Source of the DNA: Candidatus Nanosynbacter sp. TM7-074 | Lineage (GTDB): Bacteria; Patescibacteriota; Saccharimonadia; Saccharimonadales; Saccharimonadaceae | Reading direction: 5' to 3' | DNA: 64,000 nt | Assembly (NCBI RefSeq): GCF_041006295.1 | Contig: NZ_CP158487.1 | Span: 496,001 to 560,000 of the forward strand | Shown: positions 41,060 through 50,071 of the stretch, one piece after another | Layout: each line of letters opens with the position of its first letter | Numbering within the stretch: position 1 is the stretch's first letter | Notes under the pieces: model-generated | The model's input: only the letters and a program-made list of their open reading frames with translations | Told to the model about the DNA's origin: nothing | The model's database searches: none | Program-made: the position numbers and the translations under genes

Positions 41060-42571
41060 TTATTTTCCTTGGGCTTCTACTTTTGGTGCGCGAGGATCGG
41101 GCGTATGAAGATATTTGCGCGGGAATAGTGGCGTCAATTCTGACGGTACGACACCACTAGCAAACATCTCATGAATTTTCTCAGCAGTTTGCGGCATAAA
41201 TGGCCGCAGCATGTCAGAAACTTGCAACAAAGCACCGCAAGCATGCGCTAAAATCTCGCCCAGATGCGCCTCTGCCTCTGGATCCTTGTCACGATTTTTT
41301 GCAACTTGCCACGGCTGGACCCGCTCAATATATTGGTTCAACGTGCGAATAATTCGCCAAATCTCATCCATAGCCTGGTCAAACATAAAACTCTCCATCG
41401 CCTGGCGGTATGGGCCCATATCATGTTCGGCCTGCGGCGCATCGCCGATGACGCCGGCTTGGTACGACTGCACCATCTTTGCCACTCGCTGCACCAAATT
41501 ACCGAGGTCATTACCCAATTCGCCATTATAGGCTGCCTCAAATTTCTCCCAGGTAAAGTCGCCGTCATCCTGAGTTGGTACGTGGCGCAGGAAATAATAA
41601 CGAAAGGCCTCGACACCGTAGTGCGGGATGATATCAGCTGGTCCGACACCATTACCGAGACTCTTACTCATTTTGGCGCCACCAACATTGATAAAGCCAT
41701 GAACCAATAGCACCTTTGGCAGCGGTAAATCCAGCGCCATCAACATTGCCGGCCAAATCCCAGCATGGAACCGAAGAATATCCTTACCAATTACCTGCAC
41801 ATTTGCTGGCCAATAACTCTGCCACTCCTCTGGACGGTCAGGATAGCCAATGACTGTGATGTAATTACTCAGCGCATCCAGCCAGACATACATCACCTGC
41901 GTGTCATCGCCCGGTACTGGCACGCCCCAGCTGAGGTTCTTGCGCGGACGCGAAATTGACACATCCTTCAGCCCATCTTTCATCAATTCCAAAAACTCTT
42001 TTTTGCGGAATTCAGGCACAATTTTCATCTTGTTTGATTCAATGGCCTGGCGGATGTTCTCTGAGAATGCGCTGGTTTTGAAATAATAATTTTCTTCACT
42101 CAGTCGTTGGTATGGCGACTGGTGGTCGGGACAAATGCCATTATTTTCAGCTGCTTCCTTGTCGGTAACGAATGCCTCACAACCTTGGCAATACCAACCC
42201 TCGTATGTGCTTTTGTAGATATAGCCAGCCGTAGCCAGCTTCTGCCAAATGTACTGCACCGCACTAACATGATGCGGATCAGTCGTGCGGATAAAATCCG
42301 TCGCTGAAATATTCAACTCAGCGATCATGTTCTGGAAATTACCATGCATTTGATCGACATAAGCCTGCGGCGTTTGGTTTTGGCTGGCAGCCTTGGCGGC
42401 AATTTTATTGCCATGCTCATCCACGCCCGTCTGGAAACGCACCTCGCGGCCATTTTGTCGCTGATATCGCGCCCATACATCCGCCAACATATAGTCCATG
42501 GCGTGCCCAATGTGCGGCAAACCGTTGACATAAGGAATAGCAGTAGTGATGTAGGCGTGTTGTTTAGTCAT
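41060..42571 (-). CDS. metG: methionyl-tRNA synthetase
   Basis: Class I enzyme charging tRNA-Met. The 503 residues have the HIGH motif (GLPHIGHAMDY), one zinc knuckle (WYCQGCEAF ... GICPDH), and KMSKSLGNGV. The C-terminal dimer domain of the E. coli type is absent. ATG 42571 is chosen because TGCTATAAT ends 6 bases before it; a frame upstream to 42607 would cross the promoter. Confidence 0.96.
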   Translation of the reverse strand: MTKQHAYITTAIPYVNGLPHIGHAMDYMLADVWARYQRQNGREVRFQTGVDEHGNKIAAKAASQNQTPQAYVDQMHGNFQNMIAELNISATDFIRTTDPHHVSAVQYIWQKLATAGYIYKSTYEGWYCQGCEAFVTDKEAAENNGICPDHQSPYQRLSEENYYFKTSAFSENIRQAIESNKMKIVPEFRKKEFLELMKDGLKDVSISRPRKNLSWGVPVPGDDTQVMYVWLDALSNYITVIGYPDRPEEWQSYWPANVQVIGKDILRFHAGIWPAMLMALDLPLPKVLLVHGFINVGGAKMSKSLGNGVGPADIIPHYGVEAFRYYFLRHVPTQDDGDFTWEKFEAAYNGELGNDLGNLVQRVAKMVQSYQAGVIGDAPQAEHDMGPYRQAMESFMFDQAMDEIWRIIRTLNQYIERVQPWQVAKNRDKDPEAEAHLGEILAHACGALLQVSDMLRPFMPQTAEKIHEMFASGVVPSELTPLFPRKYLHTPDPRAPKVEAQGK

Positions 42572-42577
42572 AGGTAA

Positions 42578-42586
42578 ATTATAGCA
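42578..42586 (-). promoter_or_regulatory. extended -10 promoter of metG
   Basis: Minus-strand TGCTATAAT ending 6 bases before ATG 42571. Confidence 0.65.
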
Positions 42587-42667
42587 AATTAAACAGAGCA
42601 TCTCCACTAGATAACCATATTAAACAATATGCTACAATGGTAACTGCAATAATACTTAGGAGGAGTA

Positions 42668-44128
42668 ATGAATAAACTTATTAAAAACCTACTTGTAGCG
42701 GCGGCTATTAGCGTTGCTATAGTTGGCACCTACACACCAGCAACAGCAAGCGCCAACGGAGGAAGCTGGCAAAAGAATTCAATCGGGTGGTGGTATAAAA
42801 ACTCTGATGGTAGCTACCCTAAAAATCAATGGCAGCAAATAGACGGCAAATGGTACTACTTTGACGGACGCGGATATATCACACATAGTAAGTGGGAGTG
42901 GATAAATGGCTACTGGTACTTCTTTAATACCAGCGGTCATATGATAGAAAACACCTGGAAGATGATTGGTGACAAATGGTATTACTTCGACACTAAAGGC
43001 CATATGCTGCACGACCAGTGGGTCGGCGACTACTACGTCGGTAAAGATGGCGATATGTTAAAGAATACCATCACGCCAGACAACTATGTAGTTGGAAGCG
43101 ACGGAAAATGGGATAAGAGGTTTTCGAGAGAATTAGCAGAGAAAGCTAAAACCCGATTCAACGTCCAATATTTAAATCTATACCATTCCGACCACTCAAA
43201 ATACGCAGAAGCTTATAGTATTACCTTCGGAAATAGAGGAGAATACAATACCGCGCTCCAATTAATCGAGATAGTTTACCCAGAATACAACGCTGTAGAT
43301 AACGCGAAAAGGGCAATAAAAAAGATTGTAGACGACCAGAACAATTCCAATAATCCCACGACATTTCGACACTCGAAATATTCAATGACACACAGCCTCA
43401 CTCTCCGTGATGTTAGCGAAAATAGCCACAGTTATTATATGTTCTCAGAAGAAGAGGTTAATAAGGCTTTTGTGGCACTGAGCAGCGAAATAAACTTTTC
43501 TAAATTCTTTAAAGATCAAGCTATAAAGAACCTACAGAATATAGAACACACGTATACCATCTCATCAAAAATCAACTACGAAAAACACCTCGCAGCTAAA
43601 GGATTCACAAAAGAAGAGATAGACAATGCGTTTAAGTATGTAAAGATAGATTTTGTAAAAAATGCTCAGCACGTAGCAAACACACTCCTAGGACTTAATA
43701 AGCCGTCCGAAATCTCAAGATCATACATCATAAACCGCCTGATAGAGGATGACCACTTCACTAAAGACGAGGCAGAAAAGGGTGTTGATCGCCTAAACTA
43801 TGATTTTAAGGTCAATATACGCAATTGGATAAATAAGAATTCTCTAGCCGACAGCACATGGGCATGGGCTAAACTGTATTCAAAAAATCACATAATATAT
43901 GACCTAACACACTTCGGAAAATTCGTAGAATCGGAAGTTCGAGAAGTACTGACAGAATACAATATCAATTACACTGAGCGAGCACGACTACGAGCTATAG
44001 ACATTCTGAAGAATGGAAAATATAGCAGAAGTAATTTGGAAAAAACTCTTATCGACCAGTGGAAGTTCACCAAGGAAGAAGCTACCAACGCTGTTAAGGA
44101 TTTAAAGCACGAAAATCTGATTGATTAA
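42668..44128 (+). CDS. secreted choline-binding-repeat protein with Ltp-like helical repeats
   Basis: 486 residues: signal peptide (1-30, ending ATASANG), then four to five CW_binding_1 repeats (NSIGWWYKNSDGSYPKNQW, IDGKWYYFDGRGY, WINGYWYFFNTSGH, MIGDKWYYFDTKGH) to about residue 125, then a long helical part with repeated Ltp-like units ending FTKEEIDNAF, FTKDEAEKGVDRL and FTKEEATNAVKDL. CW_binding_1 modules bind choline in teichoic acid or similar wall sugars. AGGAGG lies before ATG and an extended -10 TGCTACAAT upstream. Style is that of Gram-positive bacteria, so transfer is likely. No catalytic domain is seen; an adhesin is likely. Confidence 0.85.
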   Translation: MNKLIKNLLVAAAISVAIVGTYTPATASANGGSWQKNSIGWWYKNSDGSYPKNQWQQIDGKWYYFDGRGYITHSKWEWINGYWYFFNTSGHMIENTWKMIGDKWYYFDTKGHMLHDQWVGDYYVGKDGDMLKNTITPDNYVVGSDGKWDKRFSRELAEKAKTRFNVQYLNLYHSDHSKYAEAYSITFGNRGEYNTALQLIEIVYPEYNAVDNAKRAIKKIVDDQNNSNNPTTFRHSKYSMTHSLTLRDVSENSHSYYMFSEEEVNKAFVALSSEINFSKFFKDQAIKNLQNIEHTYTISSKINYEKHLAAKGFTKEEIDNAFKYVKIDFVKNAQHVANTLLGLNKPSEISRSYIINRLIEDDHFTKDEAEKGVDRLNYDFKVNIRNWINKNSLADSTWAWAKLYSKNHIIYDLTHFGKFVESEVREVLTEYNINYTERARLRAIDILKNGKYSRSNLEKTLIDQWKFTKEEATNAVKDLKHENLID

Positions 44129-44143
44129 TTAACCTTTAATCAT

Positions 44144-44179
44144 AAAAGCGACTCAGTTTAAAACCCCTGAGTCGCTTTT
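44144..44179. terminator. bidirectional terminator
   Basis: AAAAGCGACTCA and TGAGTCGCTTTT form a 12-bp stem with A- and T-ends, so either strand gets a U-tract. It separates the choline-binding gene from the convergent yfiH, whose stop lies inside it. Confidence 0.88.
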
Positions 44180-44923
44180 CATACACGCAACTACAGCAAA
44201 TCTACCATCAACATCACCCGATGAGTGCGAAAAATAATTCGGATTATCTGCTGTGTCAATTGGCGAGATGAAAATATTGTCAGCAGGAACACCCGCCTGG
44301 ACGGCCAGCGAACGATTAAATCCTTGCATGTCCAGATATATTCCGTCGGCTGTTTGATGGCAGAAATTGTGCCAATTAATGTCGTCTGCGTGATTAAAAT
44401 AATCCATACGATAATTTTTCTGCGTGATACTTGGCGACATCCAAATTTGCAAATCTTTTGCCTGGCTACCACGCTCGACAAAGTACTGAATCGCCCTTGT
44501 CATCAACTGCGCAACCGTCGAATGCCGACCCAAATGCGCCAGCATCAGTGCCCGACGCTTTGGACCATAGATGACGGTGGCGATACAGTCCGCCACTGGT
44601 AAAAATAAACCGACACCAGCCGCTTCGGTATAGAGCGCGTCAGCAAAAATACCTTCGTTGTTGTACTTAACCGTGTCAGCTTCAGTGACTTCGATGGTAG
44701 TATCAAAAGTTTGCGCTCGATCATATGAAATCACGTGATAGACAACGTCGTCGTAATTAATATCAATTTGATCGCAAAACCGCCGCCGATTCTCCAGTAC
44801 GTCGGCTACGTGACGACCACGAATACGATCAAGCATGGTGCCGTCGTCTTTCGACGAAACCGCAACTAACACATCAGACGGAAAGCATGTCGGCTGATCT
44901 GCCGCAATCATTGCGCCCGCCAC
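44153..44923 (-). CDS. YfiH/laccase-domain protein
   Basis: The 256-residue protein matches the Cu-oxidase_4 (PF02578) family: FLPVADCIATVIYG (metal Cys), LMLAHLGRHSTVAQLM (metal His), and PSITQKNYRMD. Members have been assigned purine nucleoside phosphorylase/adenosine deaminase activity, or peptidoglycan editing in E. coli. It overlaps rsmA by 16 bases. Confidence 0.85.
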   Translation of the reverse strand: MAGAMIAADQPTCFPSDVLVAVSSKDDGTMLDRIRGRHVADVLENRRRFCDQIDINYDDVVYHVISYDRAQTFDTTIEVTEADTVKYNNEGIFADALYTEAAGVGLFLPVADCIATVIYGPKRRALMLAHLGRHSTVAQLMTRAIQYFVERGSQAKDLQIWMSPSITQKNYRMDYFNHADDINWHNFCHQTADGIYLDMQGFNRSLAVQAGVPADNIFISPIDTADNPNYFSHSSGDVDGRFAVVACMKSDSGVLN

Positions 44924-45687
44924 TCACTCAGTATTCGCTGCCAATCGTCAATCGCCAGGTCTTCGGCGCGGATATCAGGTGAAATGTCAGCCTTTTTTAG
45001 CAACTGTTCGGCAGCATCTTTACTGATAGCTAGCCCGCCGCTCAAGCTGGAGCGCAGTTTTTTACGCTTGGCTGAAAATCCAGCTTTGACAACACGGAAA
45101 AAATCTTTTTGGTCTTCAGGGGCGACTAGTGGTTCGGTGCGAGTCCTCAATACCACCACCTGCGAATCAACTTTTGGCGGCGGCGTGAAAAACTGCCGTG
45201 GCACTTCAATGTCTAGTTCTGCCTGGGCAAATAGCTGCGCGCTAACCGCTAAAATGCTCATTTCGCCAGGCTCCGCCGCGATACGCTGGGCAACTTCTTT
45301 TTGTACCAGCAGTACCGCCAAACTTGGTTTATTTTCCGCCGTCATCAACTTCTCGATAATTTTGCTAGTAATATAGTACGGCACATTGGCGACTACTTTA
45401 TAGCCAGTTGGCAATTGATTTAAATCAAATTGCAAGATGTCTTCGTTAATCACTTCCAGGTTTTTGCCGGGAAATTGCCCCGGTAACTTGCACGCCAAAT
45501 CCCTGTCAAATTCTACCGCCACCACCCGCCCGGCTCGTGCCAACAACCGGCTAGTCAATGTGCCAAGTCCCGGCCCAATTTCCAAAACCACATCATCTTT
45601 GCCGAGTTCCGCCGCCGCGGTAATCTCCGCCAATATTTCTGGGTCGCGCAGCCAATGCTGGCCTAATTCTTTTTTCGGTCCCGCCAT
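44908..45687 (-). CDS. rsmA: 16S rRNA dimethyladenosine transferase RsmA/KsgA
   Basis: It dimethylates two adenines near the 3' end of 16S rRNA. The 259 residues have GQHWLRDPEI, SAM loop LEIGPGLGTLT, NEDILQFDL and the NVPYYITSKII catalytic motif (NLPY type), then the C-terminal helices. Stop of the 3D gene follows with no gap. Confidence 0.96.
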   Translation of the reverse strand: MAGPKKELGQHWLRDPEILAEITAAAELGKDDVVLEIGPGLGTLTSRLLARAGRVVAVEFDRDLACKLPGQFPGKNLEVINEDILQFDLNQLPTGYKVVANVPYYITSKIIEKLMTAENKPSLAVLLVQKEVAQRIAAEPGEMSILAVSAQLFAQAELDIEVPRQFFTPPPKVDSQVVVLRTRTEPLVAPEDQKDFFRVVKAGFSAKRKKLRSSLSGGLAISKDAAEQLLKKADISPDIRAEDLAIDDWQRILSEWRAQ

Positions 45688-46713
45688 CTAGCGACCATCT
45701 CCGTTAGTCCAGTCGGTCGCCAGGTCAAATCCATGCGGATACCGGGCCGCAAACCCGCCAGTGTCGTACACTTTACCAAGTCCCATGCTGGTTTCCACAA
45801 CTGAGCAGCGGGGATAATTACCATAATTTGCCGCCACTAAAATATAGCCGTCCTTGTCCACCTTGGCGCCGTCCGCCCGCACCGTGTAGCCACCACCAGC
45901 GCCACAAGATTTTATCACCATATTCATCGGCAAATCGTAATACGTCTCACGATGCGCCACGCCTTTGGAATCAGTAAATATCTGCGCGCCCTTGCTTTTA
46001 GTCAGTGGATTTTTAGGTTTAGTGCCAATTATTTCAACTTGCTTTTTTGGCTGCCGCATAATCTCGCTAGACATTTCCCTACGACTTACCTCACGCTCAC
46101 TATCAACTTCGACTCGGTAGGTTATCTTTCGCACGCCCTTCTCACCCAACTGCCTCACACTCTTAAAGCCAATTGGTTGAGAATCGTCCTTTACCTGTTC
46201 AATCTGAAAATTGATATCAGCTTCTTCCGTCACCGTTCGCTGTTTAGCTCGCTCAATCTTCATCACCAACCCCGCACCATTCACCAAAAGATTTTCAGAA
46301 TTTGTAAACTGCGTCTTATCTTCACGATAAAGCGTCATTCCTGCAGCCTTCGCAATCAAAGCTGGTGTTTGTTCGGCGGTGGTAATTTTTAGACGTTTAT
46401 TACCATCGACAATTGTTATTGGGCGGGCACGGAAGATGTTAACTTGATATTTTGAACCCGTGAGCTCCATATCAATATTTGGCTCAACGGTGTCCATTTT
46501 CTCATCAATAGAAATCTTAGCAGACTGCAGAGCCTGACGCACCGTTAATGCGTTTGTCACAATTGTTTTTTCTTCACCACGATCATATACACGAACCAAA
46601 TGCCTACTAGGACTTTTCCCTTCGGCAAATGACGACATTGGCATTGCAATCATAATCGACATAGCAAAGCCAATAATTTTTCCAAAAAATAAACCTTTTG
46701 CTCGCATAATCAA
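45688..46713 (-). CDS. DUF348-G5-3D cell-wall protein
   Basis: 341 residues: a signal-type span (GKIIGFAMSIMIAMPMSS), DUF348 modules (VRVYDRGEEKTIVTNALTV; LKITTAEQTPALIAKAA), a G5 domain (QIEQVKDDSQPIGFKSVRQ in part) and a C-terminal 3D double-psi barrel with DTGG ... DLATDW, the acidic residues seen in lytic transglycosylase-like 3D proteins. It likely acts on peptidoglycan outside the cell. The annotated TTG start could equally be ATG at 46707. It is a paralogue of the next gene; 91 bases are nearly identical in both. Confidence 0.88.
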   Translation of the reverse strand: MIMRAKGLFFGKIIGFAMSIMIAMPMSSFAEGKSPSRHLVRVYDRGEEKTIVTNALTVRQALQSAKISIDEKMDTVEPNIDMELTGSKYQVNIFRARPITIVDGNKRLKITTAEQTPALIAKAAGMTLYREDKTQFTNSENLLVNGAGLVMKIERAKQRTVTEEADINFQIEQVKDDSQPIGFKSVRQLGEKGVRKITYRVEVDSEREVSRREMSSEIMRQPKKQVEIIGTKPKNPLTKSKGAQIFTDSKGVAHRETYYDLPMNMVIKSCGAGGGYTVRADGAKVDKDGYILVAANYGNYPRCSVVETSMGLGKVYDTGGFAARYPHGFDLATDWTNGDGR

Positions 46714-46763
46714 TCAACAGCTCACAGAGTGCATTAAGGGGATTATACCAAATTACGAGATTA

Positions 46764-47930
46764 TTATCTATAGATATCCTGCAAACCCATCTTTATCTTG
46801 CAAGTAGGCCATGGCTGCCAGCCGCGAGCTTTATAAGTCTCCCAAGCTTTTTGATCCTGCACTGAAGCTGGCGCATCAGAGGCTACTTCATAGCCACCAT
46901 ATTTGCCCCAAGTTCGCTTATCAAACTGGTAAGCGCCGTAATAACCATTTCCCGTATTTGAAGTATAACTGCCCTCACAACTCCTTAGTCGAGCTAACGC
47001 TTCAGAAAAACTGCCAGAAAATGTGTTCGAGCTTTTGGCGCCTACGATCTCAATCTGTTTTTTAGACTCCTTCGTTACAACGCTAGCGATCTCCTTGCGA
47101 CTAACCTCTACTCCATTTTTCATCTCAATTTCATAAGTAACATTTTTCTTACCATTTTCACCAGCCTGTTTTACATCCCGGTAGCCCAAATCTCGGTTAG
47201 CGTCTTGAACTTTTTCAGTCTGGAATTTCACATCTTCCTCCACGGTAACGGTTTGCTTACCATTGCGCCACAATTCAATTTTCATTCCAGGCACGATTCT
47301 TGCCGACTGATCAACAGATAGCGTATCGTCTTTCTGTAAGGTAATATTTTTATCCTTCAATAACTCACCGACTGTTTTTGCGTGAGTACGAACCACAGAC
47401 TCCTTACCATATAAAACAAAATTCACCACAGACGCCCGCTCTACTTTCATGACTACGTCTGCGCCATCAACCACTATATTATCACCTTTACCCAGCGCGG
47501 TTTTATCCTCAGTAAAAACTTCAAGCCCCGCCGCCTTAGCAATCAAAGCTGGTGTTTGTTCGGCGGTGGTAATTTTTAAGCGTTTATTGCCATCGACAAC
47601 TGTTATTGGGCGGGCACGGAAGATGTTAACGTTATATTTCTCAGCCACCATCTCCGAATCTAAGCCAGGCTCAACGACGTCTTGACGTTCATCAATAGAA
47701 ATCTTAGCCAATTTTAAAGCCTCACGAACTGTCCGCGCCTTAGTAACAATCGTCTTTTCGACGCCTCTATCGTATATATTAACCAATCTTTCACCAGCCT
47801 TAGCAACTGGCTTAGACGTGTCAGCCAAAGCTTGATTGACAAAAAATAAACCACCAACCAACGTCAATATAACGCCAGCAGTGAGCATAATTTTAGTTGA
47901 ATAATATCTCGCTTGTAATCTTAAATTCAT
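46764..47930 (-). CDS. resuscitation-promoting-factor-like protein (DUF348-G5-Rpf)
   Basis: 388 residues: signal span (IMLTAGVILTLVGGLFFVN), three DUF348 modules, a G5 domain, and an Rpf transglycosylase domain at the end (LARLRSCEGSYTSNTGNGYY, with the Glu after Cys as catalytic acid; GAYQFDKRTWGKYGG). Rpf enzymes cleave peptidoglycan and wake dormant actinobacteria. The domain order is like actinobacterial RpfB. Upstream TGATATAAT lies 22 or so bases from ATG. Together with the 3D paralogue it suggests envelope remodelling, possibly of a host wall. Confidence 0.92.
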   Translation of the reverse strand: MNLRLQARYYSTKIMLTAGVILTLVGGLFFVNQALADTSKPVAKAGERLVNIYDRGVEKTIVTKARTVREALKLAKISIDERQDVVEPGLDSEMVAEKYNVNIFRARPITVVDGNKRLKITTAEQTPALIAKAAGLEVFTEDKTALGKGDNIVVDGADVVMKVERASVVNFVLYGKESVVRTHAKTVGELLKDKNITLQKDDTLSVDQSARIVPGMKIELWRNGKQTVTVEEDVKFQTEKVQDANRDLGYRDVKQAGENGKKNVTYEIEMKNGVEVSRKEIASVVTKESKKQIEIVGAKSSNTFSGSFSEALARLRSCEGSYTSNTGNGYYGAYQFDKRTWGKYGGYEVASDAPASVQDQKAWETYKARGWQPWPTCKIKMGLQDIYR

Positions 47931-47964
47931 ACGTCATAAGCGCCACAGCGCAGATATTATTATA

Positions 47965-50067
47965 TCAAATTTTCTCCAAGCGCGCGAATTCAACATTCAG
48001 CTTCTTAATGTTTCCGTCGTCAAATTTCACAGTCACACCAAGACCATCGCTATCAATAATTTCACCTGAACCGAAGCTTGGGCTGCGCACACGATCGCCC
48101 ACCTCTAATCCAAGATCCTCCGTATAAAATTCAGGCTCTATCATTGGCTGAGCCGGCTTATCAGCCCCACCCGCTAACAGCCCCATTTCATCCAAGAATC
48201 GCGACGGCATATTATAGCCAATCTGCCCAAACTGAGTCCGGGAGTTAGCGCAGCTGATAAACAATTCCTCTCGCGCCCGAGTTACTCCCACATAACACAG
48301 CCGACGCTCTTCCTCAATATCGTCAGCCTTACCACTATCAAACACTCGTGCGTGTGGCAAAATTCCCTCTTCCAGACCCGCCAAGAAAACCACCGGAAAT
48401 TCTAATCCTTTAGCAGCATGTAGCGTCATCAAAGTTACCTGCTGATCAGCTGTAGCATCCGCCGAAGACATCAGTGACATTTCTTCTAGGAAAGTCGCCA
48501 CATCAACATAAGCCTTCGCCTCCGCTACGAGAACACCGATATTTTCCATCCGCTCATCGGCCTGAGGCGTGCCGTCGTTGATAAAATCCCCGTAACCAGT
48601 TTGTCTGATAATTTTTTCAATTAATTCCGCTGGCGAGTCATCAATTTCCTGCTGTAATTCCTCCAGGATTTTTCCCAACTCTAGCAAAGGTCGTTTTGCT
48701 CGCGCCGTCAAATTATCTGCCTCTTCGACCACCAAAAGACCACTGATTATATCTCGGCCCGAAGCCGCGTTCCATTCCAAAAACTTAGCCATACTGACCG
48801 CACCAATACCGCGCTTTGGAGTATTGACGATTCGCAAAAAACTAACCCGGTCGCTCGGCTGATATAGTAAACGCAGGTAGGCTAGCACATCTTTGATGAC
48901 TGCCCGATCCAAAAACCTTAAGCCGCCGACAATTTTATAAGGGATATAACTCTGCCTGAGCGCCCGCTCAATCGCATAGCTCTGGGCATTTGTCCGATAT
49001 AATACCGCCACGTCGCCGTACTGGCGGCCATTAGTAATTTGCGCTTGAATCTCATTAGCAATCGCCAGCGCCTCTTCCGACTCGCTATATAATTGCCATA
49101 ATTTTGGATCGGCGCCATCACCATTTGCCGTCCATAGATTCTTATCTGTCCGATGAATATTATGCTGAATGAGCGAATTTGCTAAACCTAAAATCGCGCC
49201 TGTTGAACGATAATTTTGCTCCAATTTAACCACGGTTGTCCCCGGAAAGTCGCGCTCGAAATTAAGAATATTAGTATAATCAGCGCCGCGAAAACTATAA
49301 ATCGACTGCGCATCATCGCCAACTACGCATAGGTTACGCCGTTCGTTAACCAACAATTTGATCAGCGCGTACTGCACAGCATTCGTATCCTGATACTCAT
49401 CAATTAGAATATATTCAAACTGACGCTGCCATTTCTGGCGAATCTCTGGGCTATTCTGTAATAATTCCACGGTTTTAGTTAATAAATCATCGAAGTCAAG
49501 CGCCGCCGCCTTTTTCAAGGCTTTTTCATAGGCGAAGAACAATTCAGCAATTTTCTGCTCCCGAGGGCCGCGCGCTGACATTGAAAAATCTTCCGCACTG
49601 CGCATTTCATTTTTAGCGTTTGAAATAACCGACAGCACCGCCCGCGGCTTAATATCTTTATCCGTCAGACCGCGCGCTTTCATAATTTGCTTCATCAGGC
49701 TTGCCTGATCATCAGTATCATAAATAAGAAACCGCTTATCAAGCCCAATATTTGCGCCGTCCATCCGCAACATTCGTACACAAATGCTATGAAATGTCCC
49801 CACCCACGGCATAAATTGACGATTATCAGCATTCTCACCCAGCAACTGCGCCAATCGCTGCCGCATTTCCTTAGCCGCTTTATTAGTAAAGGTTACTGCT
49901 AAAATTCGGCTAGGAAAAACTTTCAACTCGCCAATCAAATAAGCAATTCGATGCGTCAGTGTTTTTGTCTTTCCAGAACCAGCACCCGCCAAAATCAATA
50001 GCGGTCCGTCGCCATGCGTCACCGCTCGAGCTTGCTCGTCATTTAAACCATCCGTAAAATTAGTCAT
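47965..50067 (-). CDS. pcrA: UvrD/PcrA superfamily 1 DNA helicase
   Basis: The 700 residues contain GDGPLLILAGAGSGKTKTL (Walker A GAGSGKT), VTFTNKAAKEMR, DEYQDTN (Walker B), GDDAQSIYSFRGAD, TLHAAKGLEFPVVFL (motif V) and the C-terminal Tudor-like tail VGDRVRSPSFGSGEI. It unwinds DNA in repair and displaces RecA. TGATAAAAT ends 6 bases before ATG. Confidence 0.96.
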   Translation of the reverse strand: MTNFTDGLNDEQARAVTHGDGPLLILAGAGSGKTKTLTHRIAYLIGELKVFPSRILAVTFTNKAAKEMRQRLAQLLGENADNRQFMPWVGTFHSICVRMLRMDGANIGLDKRFLIYDTDDQASLMKQIMKARGLTDKDIKPRAVLSVISNAKNEMRSAEDFSMSARGPREQKIAELFFAYEKALKKAAALDFDDLLTKTVELLQNSPEIRQKWQRQFEYILIDEYQDTNAVQYALIKLLVNERRNLCVVGDDAQSIYSFRGADYTNILNFERDFPGTTVVKLEQNYRSTGAILGLANSLIQHNIHRTDKNLWTANGDGADPKLWQLYSESEEALAIANEIQAQITNGRQYGDVAVLYRTNAQSYAIERALRQSYIPYKIVGGLRFLDRAVIKDVLAYLRLLYQPSDRVSFLRIVNTPKRGIGAVSMAKFLEWNAASGRDIISGLLVVEEADNLTARAKRPLLELGKILEELQQEIDDSPAELIEKIIRQTGYGDFINDGTPQADERMENIGVLVAEAKAYVDVATFLEEMSLMSSADATADQQVTLMTLHAAKGLEFPVVFLAGLEEGILPHARVFDSGKADDIEEERRLCYVGVTRAREELFISCANSRTQFGQIGYNMPSRFLDEMGLLAGGADKPAQPMIEPEFYTEDLGLEVGDRVRSPSFGSGEIIDSDGLGVTVKFDDGNIKKLNVEFARLEKI

Positions 50068-50071
50068 GTAT

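Noticed and set aside
44144-44179. Small RNA or attachment site at the strong palindrome
   Set aside because: Its place between convergent stops and A/T ends make a bidirectional terminator sufficient.
46353-47630. Insertion-type direct repeat
   Set aside because: Both copies are in frame at the same place of paralogous DUF348 modules; duplication or conversion explains it.
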